This document shows, piece by piece, positions 8,004-15,379 of a stretch of DNA of 64,000 nt. The position numbers and the translations under genes are program-made. Numbering within the stretch: position 1 is the stretch's first letter; each line of letters starts with the position of its first letter. The notes under the pieces were generated by a model. It was not told the origin of the DNA and did not search any database. It was given only the letters and a program-made list of their open reading frames with translations. Source of the stretch: Flavobacterium sp. SH_e (lineage in GTDB: Bacteria; Bacteroidota; Bacteroidia; Flavobacteriales; Flavobacteriaceae); assembly GCF_025717045.1 (NCBI RefSeq), contig NZ_JAOVZN010000006.1:646269-710268 (forward strand). The letters are read 5' to 3'.

Positions 8004-8480
8004 ATGAATAAGTTCGTAAAAATCGCCATAGCTTTAGTAATTTGTTTAACAGTTGGATATTCTGCAAGTTTGGTAACAAGACCAAGTATTGAGACTTGGT
8101 ACGTGACATTAGAAAAGCCAGTTTTTAATCCGCCGAATTGGATTTTTATGCCCGTTTGGACAGTACTTTACATTTTAATGGCTGTTGCAGCAGCGTTAGT
8201 TTGGGACAAAATTAAAGTAGAGACAGAAGAAGTTAAAAAAGCTTTGCTTTTCTTCATTATTCAATTGATTTTAAATTCAATTTGGTCTTATTTATTCTTC
8301 GGATTAAAAAATCCGATGTTAGCTTTAATCGAAATTGTGCTTTTATGGCTGATGATTTACGAAACGTATTTAAAATTTATCAAAATCAATAAAACTGCGG
8401 GTTATTTATTAATTCCTTACTTAGCTTGGGTTGGGTTTGCAACAGTTCTAAATGCCAGTATTTGGTGGTTGAATAAGTAA
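8004..8480 (+). CDS. TspO/MBR family tryptophan-rich membrane protein
   Basis: 158 residues from the ATG at 8004; a TTG seven codons earlier is less likely. Five membrane helices are visible with the Trp- and Pro-rich signature: KPVFNPPNWIFMPVWTVLYI near residue 37-56, then SIWSYLFFGLKNP and a final WVGFATVLNASIWWLN. TspO proteins bind porphyrins and sterol-like ligands in the membrane, and in bacteria have been linked to tetrapyrrole or stress responses. It is transcribed away from mvaD. The length is normal for the family. Confidence 0.92.
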   Translation: MNKFVKIAIALVICLTVGYSASLVTRPSIETWYVTLEKPVFNPPNWIFMPVWTVLYILMAVAAALVWDKIKVETEEVKKALLFFIIQLILNSIWSYLFFGLKNPMLALIEIVLLWLMIYETYLKFIKINKTAGYLLIPYLAWVGFATVLNASIWWLNK

Positions 8481-8517
8481 AATTTTGTTTCAGGTTTTTT
8501 CTTGGTTTCAAGTTGAG

Positions 8518-9258
8518 CTACTTCAGCTTCCTAAATTCTTCATTTTTAGCAAACAAAAAATCCATTGTATAAAGTAAATTTTTCTTTTTTAGAATAATTT
8601 CCGATTGCGGATCGGCTGTACAAAAGTCTAGGAAAAGAGCTTTTTCATCAGGATTTAATTTTAAATCTTTCGTAAAGAAATCTAAAGGACAAGTTGATTC
8701 AACAAATGTTTTGAAATCCAATTCAGGAGTTTTCTTTTTAGGTTTTTTATTGTTAGTATCATCTTTTTTAAACAAACTTAAAAGGCCTGCTCCCATAGCG
8801 CCAAAATTCATTCCATTTGAAATGGAACCGTCATAAACTCCAGTGTATTTTCGTAAATCTCGAGATGCTCTCTGCAATGCAATCGAATCTGAAACTTCTG
8901 CAGTAGCGCCAACATGAGGGAATTTTATAGTTGTGATTAAGACCTCATCCAGTTCTTCCGGTTTTAGAATCATATTCACAACAATATTGTTTTGATCTAT
9001 ATTTTCCTGAGAAATTTTAAGTCTTTTAAAAAAGTAATCTTTAGAGAAAAACAAAACACTATCTTGCGGTCGTACCAGAATCGAAAATTCGCCAAGTTCG
9101 TTTGTCCTCGTGCTGGTCTTGGCAGTTTTATTAATTACCTCTACTTTATTAAGCGGAATATTCTGCGCAAGAACTTTTCCGTTGAGTATCTTTTCGTTTT
9201 GAGAAAAGGTAAGTTGATAAGTGAAAATAGAAATTGTGGTAAGTAATTTTACTCTCAT
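8518..9258 (-). CDS. Secreted protein with carboxypeptidase regulatory-like domain
   Basis: 246 residues. An N-terminal signal peptide (about 1-19, ending near TFSQ) is followed by a CarboxypepD_reg-like beta-sandwich (~24-105: LNGKVLAQNIPLNKVEVINK, then a TNELGEFSI turn) and a Lys-rich C-terminal half without a recognisable domain. The same N-terminal domain precedes TonB-dependent receptors, but no barrel follows here. Family proteins with this form in Flavobacterium are exported and of unknown function. ATG at 9256-9258. The stop is 38 bp from the convergent tspO stop. Confidence 0.7.
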   Translation of the reverse strand: MRVKLLTTISIFTYQLTFSQNEKILNGKVLAQNIPLNKVEVINKTAKTSTRTNELGEFSILVRPQDSVLFFSKDYFFKRLKISQENIDQNNIVVNMILKPEELDEVLITTIKFPHVGATAEVSDSIALQRASRDLRKYTGVYDGSISNGMNFGAMGAGLLSLFKKDDTNNKKPKKKTPELDFKTFVESTCPLDFFTKDLKLNPDEKALFLDFCTADPQSEIILKKKNLLYTMDFLFAKNEEFRKLK

Positions 9259-9309
9259 ATAGGATTAATTAGTTGAGAGTAAAATTATTAGAATACTCTT
9301 AACGAAAAC

Positions 9310-9324
9310 TTACAGAATCTGTAA
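9310..9324. promoter_or_regulatory. Perfect palindrome upstream of the CarboxypepD_reg gene
   Basis: TTACAGA-A-TCTGTAA is a perfect 7-bp palindrome around one central base. It lies ~50 bp upstream of the gene starting at 9258 and just past the stop of the upstream hydrolase gene. The short spacer suits a dimeric regulator site more than a terminator. No regulator can be assigned. Confidence 0.3.
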
Positions 9325-9331
9325 ATTCTTG

Positions 9332-10009
9332 TTAATAAGTAATGTTGATTTTTTGAATGAATTTTTCGAATTCTCCATTATTCACTAAAACAGGTCCGTG
9401 ACCAAAACAAAGTATTTTTGGTTTTAGGGAAGCTAATTTTAGAATAGATTTTCTATTGGTTTCTTTGTCAGCGGTAAACAAATGCGGTGGTTCATGCAAT
9501 CCGACTTTTGTAGTTAGAAGATTCATATTGGTCATCACATCGCCAACAATCAAAACGCCGTCTTTCTCTCTGAAAAATGAGATATGACCTCTAGAATGTC
9601 CAGGAGTTTCAATAATTGTAAATCCGCCAATTTGATCACCTTCTTTTAAGGTTTGAGAAACAGGAGTTCCTTTTCCTGCCCAGAAGTTTTTCTGAAATTT
9701 TGAAATTAAATGATTCGGATTTGGATATTCTGTAATTACATTTCCATTTTCGGCAAATTCTTTTTCAGGTTCACTGCATAAAAGCGGAATATTCAGTGTT
9801 TCACAGATTATTTTACTGCTTCCTTGATGATCGGCGTGAGCGTGAGTTAAGGCATGTTTGTTTACGGTTTTGTCTTTAATTGCTTTAAAAATTGTATTTG
9901 CTGAACTTCGAATTCCTGCATCAATTAAAACATCTTCAATCAAATAACAATTTATGGCGTTTCTTGGGAATAAAGGGATTTGGTAAACGTCTTTGGCAAT
10001 ATTCTTCAT
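9332..10009 (-). CDS. Metallo-beta-lactamase-fold hydrolase
   Basis: 225 residues from the ATG at 10007-10009; a TTG three codons upstream is in frame but less likely. The metal motif THAHADHQG near residue 60-68 (HxHxDH), a second zinc ligand in TPGHSRGHISFF near 135-146, an Asp in LIVGDVMTN and a late His in CFGHGPVL match glyoxalase-II-like MBL hydrolases. There is no signal peptide, so it is cytoplasmic. The substrate is unknown; candidates are thioesters, lactones or phosphodiesters. It is the last of a minus-strand series after the Crp-like regulator (61 bp). Confidence 0.82.
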   Translation of the reverse strand: MKNIAKDVYQIPLFPRNAINCYLIEDVLIDAGIRSSANTIFKAIKDKTVNKHALTHAHADHQGSSKIICETLNIPLLCSEPEKEFAENGNVITEYPNPNHLISKFQKNFWAGKGTPVSQTLKEGDQIGGFTIIETPGHSRGHISFFREKDGVLIVGDVMTNMNLLTTKVGLHEPPHLFTADKETNRKSILKLASLKPKILCFGHGPVLVNNGEFEKFIQKINITY

Positions 10010-10070
10010 CTTTTTCAAATTTTATTTTGACAAAGATTTGAATTCAGTTTCTCAACTCACTTGATAAATG

Positions 10071-10643
10071 TTAAGAAATATCCTGACGGATTCTGCTCAG
10101 CGATTCTGGAGTAATGCCGAGAAAGGAAGCGATATAAATTAAAGGCGTTCGCTGTATTATTTTGGCTGGAGCCGAAGTTAAAAAAGTTTGGTATTTTTCT
10201 TTTGCCGGAATCATTTGAAGTTTTAAAACACGATCTGCCATGCAAAGATAATTTTGCTCGGCGAGAATTCTTCCAACACGTTCCCAATTCGGAATTTTGT
10301 TATACAAAAATTGCATTTTTTCGAAAGTGATAGAAAGAACTTCACAGTCTTCGATACATTGGATATTTTCAAAAGAAACAGATTGATTTATAAAACTGGA
10401 ATACGATGCAATAAAACCTTCATCACAGCTTAAATAAGTGGTGATTTCTTTTCCGTCTTTTAAATAATAAACACGAGCAAGACCTTCGAGAATAAAGAAA
10501 ATCTTGTTGCTGATTTTTCCCATTGACGAAAGATATTCTTTGGCAGTAAATTTTTCATATTCAAAACAAGAATCAATTAATTCGATTTCATTTTCAGAAA
10601 ATGAAGCAATCGATACTATTTGTTTTTGTAATTCAGCATTCAC
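10071..10643 (-). CDS. Crp/Fnr family transcriptional regulator
   Basis: 190 residues. An N-terminal cyclic-nucleotide-binding fold (~25-115, with ILEGLARVYYLKDGKEITTY) is followed by a C-terminal helix-turn-helix ending in IYIASFLGITPESLSRIRQD, typical of the Bacteroidota Crp-like group. Cys residues are present but there is no Fnr-type Fe-S cluster pattern. The start is GTG at 10641-10643, only 2 bp after the HAD stop codon; the next Met is 40 residues in and inside the sensor domain. It probably shares a transcript with the HAD gene upstream. Target genes unknown. Confidence 0.83.
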   Translation of the reverse strand: MNAELQKQIVSIASFSENEIELIDSCFEYEKFTAKEYLSSMGKISNKIFFILEGLARVYYLKDGKEITTYLSCDEGFIASYSSFINQSVSFENIQCIEDCEVLSITFEKMQFLYNKIPNWERVGRILAEQNYLCMADRVLKLQMIPAKEKYQTFLTSAPAKIIQRTPLIYIASFLGITPESLSRIRQDIS

Positions 10644-10645
10644 GA

Positions 10646-11293
10646 TTATAAGATCTCAATTAATTCCGAAGCATTATTAATAACCACTTTTGCTCCGCTA
10701 GATTTCAGTTCTTCTTCGGTTCTATAACCCCAAGTAACGCCAACTGGAAACATATTTGCATTTACAGCAGTTTTCATATCAATGTCAGAATCGCCAACAA
10801 AAAGGATTTCTTCTGGTTTTAAATTCCATTTTTTACTGATTTCAATCGCTTCAAACGGATTTGGTTTTTTAAGTTCTTCTGTGCTTAGACCAACTGCTGT
10901 ATCGAATTGTTTTGGGAATAATTCTGTTGCTATTTTCTTAGTTAACTCATCGGCTTTGTTGGAGAAAACAGCCATTTTGATGTTTTGTGAAGTCAGTTTT
11001 TCAAGTAATTCAACAATTCCGTCATATGGTTTTGTTTTCAACGTGCAGATTTTGGTATATTCATCAACCATACATTCAAAACAACTTTCGATCTCATCAT
11101 CAGAATTGTTTGTGGCTGGTAATGCTTTGCTTACCAAATTTCGTAAACCACTTCCGATAAAATATTGATATGTGTCGTAACTATGTGTAGGATAATTTAG
11201 AGCGGTAAGGACTTTATTCATCGCATCTGAAATGTCGTGTAATGAGTTTACCAAAGTTCCGTCTAAATCAAAAATAATTCCTTTAAATTTCAT
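10646..11293 (-). CDS. HAD family phosphatase (phosphoglycolate phosphatase-like)
   Basis: 215 residues. HAD motif I is FDLDGTLVNS (nucleophile Asp near residue 9), motif II is around VFSNKADE near 110, motif III is KKPNPFEA near 145, and motif IV is FVGDSDIDM near 165. A helical cap between motifs I and II fits the Gph/pyrophosphatase PpaX group. It hydrolyses small phosphate esters in the cytoplasm; the substrate is not determined. Six bases separate it from the flavoprotein gene upstream and two from the Crp-like gene downstream, so these are probably co-transcribed. ATG at 11291-11293. Confidence 0.85.
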   Translation of the reverse strand: MKFKGIIFDLDGTLVNSLHDISDAMNKVLTALNYPTHSYDTYQYFIGSGLRNLVSKALPATNNSDDEIESCFECMVDEYTKICTLKTKPYDGIVELLEKLTSQNIKMAVFSNKADELTKKIATELFPKQFDTAVGLSTEELKKPNPFEAIEISKKWNLKPEEILFVGDSDIDMKTAVNANMFPVGVTWGYRTEEELKSSGAKVVINNASELIEIL

Positions 11294-11299
11294 TTTCTA

Positions 11300-12508
11300 T
11301 TAAATATTTTGTGCCAGAATAAACCCGCTCGTCCAGGCATTCTGAAAATTAAATCCGCCCGTAATAGCGTCTATATTTACAATTTCACCAGCAAAATAAA
11401 GGTTTTCGTGAATTTTGCTTTCCATGGTTTTAAAATTGATTTCTTTTAAATCTATTCCGCCTGCGGTTACAAATTCTTCTTTAAAAGTGCTTTTTCCGTT
11501 GACTTTAAATTCGGCTTTTGTAAGTTGTGAAGTCAGATGCTGCAATTGATTTTTAGATAAATCGGCCCATTTCGTTTCAGAATCAATTCCCGAAGCCAAA
11601 ACCAAACTTTCCCACAAACGATTCGGAAAGTCAAAAGGGGATTTTTTAGAAACCGCTTTTTTAGCGTGTTCTTGTTTTAAGTCTTTTAGGATTTTCTCTG
11701 CATCTTCAAAATCAACATCATTTAGCCAATTCACAAAAATGGTAAACTGATAATTTTTATCATGCAGAATACGCGCACCCCAAGCCGAAAGTTTTAAGAT
11801 TGCTGGGCCGCTCATTCCCCAATGTGTAATTAATAAAGGTCCTGTTGATTCCAGTTTTGTATCTTTTACGTTTACGGTAACCTGTGCAGCAACTCCTGGT
11901 AATTCTTTAATTCGAGAATCTTTAATATTGAAAGTAAATAGAGAAGGGACAGGGCTTACAATCGCGTGTCCGTGTTGCTGAAGCATTTCCCAAATTTTAG
12001 GATTGCTTCCTGTTGCCATTACTAATTTTTCGGCAACATAATTGTCAGTTTGTGTATCGATTTTCCAATGATTTTCTTTCTTGAAAATCGATTGAACGCT
12101 TTGTCCAGTCAAGACTTTTATGCCTAATTTCTCTGTTGCTTTTAAGAAGCAATCGATAATAGTTTGTGAAGAGTTTGAAACCGGAAACATTCTACCGTCT
12201 TCTTCAATTTTTAATTCTACGCCATGTTTTTCGAACCATTCGATTGTATCTCCCGAACAAAATTGATGAAATGGTCCACGAAGTTCTTTTTCTCCACGAG
12301 GATAAAATTTTACTAATTCGTTAGGTTCAAAACAAGCGTGCGTAACGTTGCATCGTCCGCCTCCGGAAACGCGAACTTTAGAAAGAACTTCTTTTCCTCT
12401 TTCCAAAATGGCGATTTTCAGCTTTGGGTTTTTCTCTGCAATATTAATCGCGGTAAAAAAACCTGCAGCGCCTCCGCCAACGATGATTATGTCGAAATTT
12501 TTAATCAT
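11300..12508 (-). CDS. NAD(P)/FAD-dependent oxidoreductase, YhiN/HI0933 family
   Basis: 402 residues. The FAD-binding Rossmann motif IIVGGGAAGFFTAI starts at residue 7. KVRVSGGGRCNVTHA near 45, THWGMSGPAIL near 225 and the C-terminal FAGEIVNIDAITGGFNFQNA complete the HI0933-like pattern. These flavoproteins are widespread, soluble and of undefined substrate. The length agrees with the family (about 400). ATG at 12506-12508, with a palindromic repeat (12519-12584) directly upstream. It forms a compact unit with the HAD and Crp genes. Confidence 0.85.
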   Translation of the reverse strand: MIKNFDIIIVGGGAAGFFTAINIAEKNPKLKIAILERGKEVLSKVRVSGGGRCNVTHACFEPNELVKFYPRGEKELRGPFHQFCSGDTIEWFEKHGVELKIEEDGRMFPVSNSSQTIIDCFLKATEKLGIKVLTGQSVQSIFKKENHWKIDTQTDNYVAEKLVMATGSNPKIWEMLQQHGHAIVSPVPSLFTFNIKDSRIKELPGVAAQVTVNVKDTKLESTGPLLITHWGMSGPAILKLSAWGARILHDKNYQFTIFVNWLNDVDFEDAEKILKDLKQEHAKKAVSKKSPFDFPNRLWESLVLASGIDSETKWADLSKNQLQHLTSQLTKAEFKVNGKSTFKEEFVTAGGIDLKEINFKTMESKIHENLYFAGEIVNIDAITGGFNFQNAWTSGFILAQNI

Positions 12509-12518
12509 ATTTTTTTGT

Positions 12519-12584
12519 TAGCCACGAATTCACGAATTTTTATTCTCAAAGATTGTAAAAAAATAATTCGTGAATTCGTGGCTA
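12519..12584. repeat. Palindromic GAATTC-type intergenic repeat, copy A
   Basis: TAGCCACGAATTCACGAATT (12519-12538) pairs perfectly with 12565-12584 over 20 bp around a 26-base loop. A second copy in opposite orientation lies at 13341-13407 and a diverged third at 15151-15214. It fills the gap between the flavoprotein and glycerophosphodiesterase genes. Confidence 0.8.
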
Positions 12585-12591
12585 TTTACTT

Positions 12592-13269
12592 TTATATTTT
12601 GTCTGGATTATCAGAGATAATTCCGTCTACTTGATAACTATTTACTTTTTGAATGTCTTCTTCTGAGTTTACCGTCCATGGTAAAACCAGAAATCCTTTT
12701 TTCTGCATTTCTTGAACATTTTCTTTATTCAATAACTGAAAATCAGGATGAATGGCTTTTGCTTTTATTTTTTCGGCGAAAGCCAAGGCGGTTTCAAGAT
12801 TTTCTTCTGTTAAAACACCAATCGGGATATTTGGGTTTAGATTTGATGTTTCCTCCAACATACTCCAATCGAAACTTGAAATAATAAAATGCTCGCATTT
12901 CCAGCCTTTTTCTGCAATGTATTCCTCAATTAGCGCAACAACTTTAGGAGCAGTTTCTAAACCTTTTAACTCGATATTGATGAGACATTTTTTGTTTACC
13001 AAATCGAAAACTTCATTTAAAGTAGGGATTTGGTGTTTTCTATCAGTCAAAAATGATTTTAATTCTGCTAAAGAAAAAGTGTTTACTTCTCCTTTTCCGT
13101 TAGTGGTTCTATCGATGGTTTCGTCATGAATTACTATAATATGTCCATCGGAACTCAAATGAACATCGAGTTCAATTCCGTCTGAATTTAGGTCTAAGGC
13201 TTTTTGAAAAGCTTGTAAGGTGTTTTCAGGTTCGTAGGCTTTGGCGCCTCGATGTGCAATCTTTAACAT
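12592..13269 (-). CDS. Glycerophosphodiester phosphodiesterase
   Basis: 225 residues from the ATG at 13267-13269, chosen because the protein then begins MLKIAHRGAKAYEPENTL. A longer in-frame version to 13320 would add 17 residues encoded only by an intergenic repeat. The GDPD signature is complete: HRGA with PENT, then GIELDVHLSSDG and VIHDETIDRTTNGKG. It has no signal peptide, so it is cytoplasmic. It splits glycerophosphodiesters from phospholipid breakdown to glycerol 3-phosphate and an alcohol. Inverted GAATTC repeats flank it on both sides. Confidence 0.88.
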   Translation of the reverse strand: MLKIAHRGAKAYEPENTLQAFQKALDLNSDGIELDVHLSSDGHIIVIHDETIDRTTNGKGEVNTFSLAELKSFLTDRKHQIPTLNEVFDLVNKKCLINIELKGLETAPKVVALIEEYIAEKGWKCEHFIISSFDWSMLEETSNLNPNIPIGVLTEENLETALAFAEKIKAKAIHPDFQLLNKENVQEMQKKGFLVLPWTVNSEEDIQKVNSYQVDGIISDNPDKI

Positions 13270-13279
13270 CTGTTGTGTG

Positions 13280-13456
13280 TTTAACCGCAAAGGTCGCAAA
13301 GTTTTACGCAAAGCACACAAGGAATTTATTAAAAATTAAATAGCCACGAATTCACGAATTATTTTTTTACAATTTTTGAGAATAAAAAATTAGTGAATTC
13401 GTGGCTAAAAAAACTTAGCGCACTTAGCGTAAATCTTAGCGTACCTTGCGGTTAAA
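13280..13456. repeat. GCAAAG-type long inverted repeat with GAATTC repeat nested inside
   Basis: The left arm (13280-13322, TTTAACCGCAAAGG...) is an imperfect inverted copy of the right arm (13414-13456, ...CCTTGCGGTTAAA). Inside lies GAATTC-type copy B (13341-13360 with 13388-13407, one mismatch), whose loop is the reverse complement of copy A's loop. The right arm supplies the stop codon of the GH13 gene (TTA at 13452-13454). No gene is present here. Confidence 0.75.
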
Positions 13457-15113
13457 TTAATTCCAGTAAAACAATATCAAAATCATTGTCGATAATGACT
13501 TTTCCATCAATAACTTCAACTTCTTGATTTGAATAAGTGTCTTTAAGTTTTGTTCCGTTTGGGAAAATATCACCAACAGGAAGTTCTTTTCTGCCTTTTG
13601 GTAAATCTAACCCCATAACAACTTTATCTGTAAAAGAACCTTGAGTAAACGTTCTAGAAAAAGTATAAGGATACGGATTAATTAGTTTATGAACGCCCGC
13701 GCCAACAGCAGGATGATTTCGTCTAAACTGACCTAATTTCTGCCAATGCAAAAGTGTTTTCTGCGTTTCAGGATTATTTTGAATATCGTCCCAATTCATG
13801 TTTGAACGTAAGGTTGCATCGCCCTGAGTGCCTTCAACAACTAAAGATCTTGCGGATTCATCTCCATAATAAACCTGAGACATTCCTGGAGAAAGTAATA
13901 GTTTATTGGCTGTTTCAATGCTTTTTGTTCTATTGGCATCAAACGGCTGTCCGTCGTCGTGTGAAGACATATAGTTTAGGACAGAATATCCTTTTAGATC
14001 ATTATTTAAAGCGTTTGAATATTTCGAAAATAAACCTTCGTAATCGTTCTGAGCAGCATTCCATTTAAACTCAAAATTGATCATGCTGTTGAAACCGTTT
14101 TGGAAATAATTTACTTTTCTATCTCCAAAATCATAATCCTGACCACCGCTGATTCCGTAACCGTAAACTTCAGCAATTGTATAAAACGGATTCTGATCTA
14201 GAACTTGTAAAGGATGGTGTTTTTTCCAAGTTTCAAATGCATAATCACATTCCTTTTTGAAATCAGCCCAGACACCTTCTTCGGTGTGTTTTACTGTATC
14301 GGCACGATAACCGTCAATTCCGAATTCTAATATATAATCGGTTAGCCATTTAATGATGTAATATTTTGGCGTTCTTGGATAATTTGTTCTTTTGAAAAAT
14401 TCATCCAATGACGCTATTTCTTTTTCATAACGACCTTCTTTTTTCCATTTTTCGATTAAGAAAGGAGGTAATTGTACTTCCTGATTACTTTCAGTTCTAA
14501 CGTCTGGAAGATTATCTACCAAAGTACACATTGTAGTATTTTCGAACGATTTGTAATCGCAGACAACGCCAGTTCTAACCCAGTCAGACGGCCAAACAGG
14601 ATCTTCTGGAGTTACTGGTCCTGTATGATTGATAACTCCGTCAAGAATTATTCTGATCCCTTTTTCATGCGCTTTTTTTACCAGATTGGCTAAATCTTCT
14701 TTGGTTCCGAAATTAGGATCTAAGGCCGTCCAGTCTTTTGCCCAATAACCGTGAAAGCCGTAACTCAATCCAGTTCCTTCATCAACACCATCGTGAATTT
14801 GTTCGACAATCGGCGTAAGCCAAATGGCATTTATTCCTAGTTTTTCAAAATATCCTGATTCAATTTTTTTTGTGATTCCGATGATGTCACCGCCTTCAAA
14901 TCCGCGGAGTTTTCCCGGAGTTTTGGTTCGGTTAAAATTGACATCGTTGGAAGTATCTCCGTTGTAAAAACGATCTGTAAGTAAAAAATAAACATTTGCT
15001 CCTTCCCAAACGAAAGGTGTTTTTGAAGTATTATTCATTGTAACTGATTTTGAGCCAGAACAACTCATTGTTAAGTATACTAAAGATAAAAAAAGGAAAG
15101 TGTATTTTTTCAT
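13452..15113 (-). CDS. Alpha-amylase family lipoprotein (GH13)
   Basis: 553 residues. The signal ends in LTMSCSGSK, so Cys18 should be lipidated. The TIM barrel carries the GH13 motifs: ILDGVINHTGP near 155, GIDGYRADTVKH near 270 (nucleophile Asp), YTIAEVYGYG near 313 (acid/base Glu) and SHDDGQ near 384 (transition-state Asp). It probably hydrolyses maltodextrins in the periplasm or at the membrane surface. It is the last gene of the minus half of the starch locus; a second GH13 gene lies 266 bp upstream behind three palindromic repeats. Exact bond preference is unknown. ATG at 15111-15113. Confidence 0.9.
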   Translation of the reverse strand: MKKYTFLFLSLVYLTMSCSGSKSVTMNNTSKTPFVWEGANVYFLLTDRFYNGDTSNDVNFNRTKTPGKLRGFEGGDIIGITKKIESGYFEKLGINAIWLTPIVEQIHDGVDEGTGLSYGFHGYWAKDWTALDPNFGTKEDLANLVKKAHEKGIRIILDGVINHTGPVTPEDPVWPSDWVRTGVVCDYKSFENTTMCTLVDNLPDVRTESNQEVQLPPFLIEKWKKEGRYEKEIASLDEFFKRTNYPRTPKYYIIKWLTDYILEFGIDGYRADTVKHTEEGVWADFKKECDYAFETWKKHHPLQVLDQNPFYTIAEVYGYGISGGQDYDFGDRKVNYFQNGFNSMINFEFKWNAAQNDYEGLFSKYSNALNNDLKGYSVLNYMSSHDDGQPFDANRTKSIETANKLLLSPGMSQVYYGDESARSLVVEGTQGDATLRSNMNWDDIQNNPETQKTLLHWQKLGQFRRNHPAVGAGVHKLINPYPYTFSRTFTQGSFTDKVVMGLDLPKGRKELPVGDIFPNGTKLKDTYSNQEVEVIDGKVIIDNDFDIVLLELI

Positions 15114-15150
15114 TTATTTCAAATTTAACGAAGATTTATAATAAAAAAGT

Positions 15151-15214
15151 TCCGCCACGAATTCACGAGTTTTTATTCTCTGGATTGTCAAATAATTCGT
15201 GAATTCATGGCGGA
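15151..15214. repeat. GAATTC-type palindromic repeat, copy C
   Basis: TCCGCCACGAATTCACGA (15151-15168) pairs with 15194-15214 with a few mismatches. The loop (TTTTATTCTC...GATTGT) is in the same orientation as copy A. It differs at the arm ends (CCGCC rather than TAGCC), with compensating changes on the other arm. Confidence 0.7.
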
Positions 15215-15270
15215 AAAACTTTGCGTAGATGTACTGATGTGCGTCTCTACCATACATATTGTTGAAATTT

Positions 15271-15330
15271 TGCCACAGATTAAAAGATTAAAATGATTTT
15301 AAATCTGTGATAATACATTAATCTGTGGCA
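15271..15330. repeat. ATCTGTGGCA-type inverted repeat
   Basis: TGCCACAGATTAA (15271-15283) and its exact reverse complement (15318-15330) enclose 34 bases that hold a further ATCTGTGA copy. Together with 15151-15214 and a GCAAAG arm at 15341-15377 it makes up almost the whole 266-bp gap between the two GH13 genes. Confidence 0.65.
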
Positions 15331-15379
15331 AAAAATATTGCGAACCTTGCGCTTGTCTTTGCGAACTTTGCGGTTAGGC

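Noticed and set aside
8481..8517. Terminator between tspO and the convergent gene.
   Set aside because: GTTTCAGG and GTTTCAAG units look like a fragment of the repeat family at 63575-63631, not a stable hairpin with T-tract.
12338..12634. Plus-strand open frame antisense to the YhiN flavoprotein.
   Set aside because: It overlaps a strong gene and a palindromic repeat and resembles no protein family.
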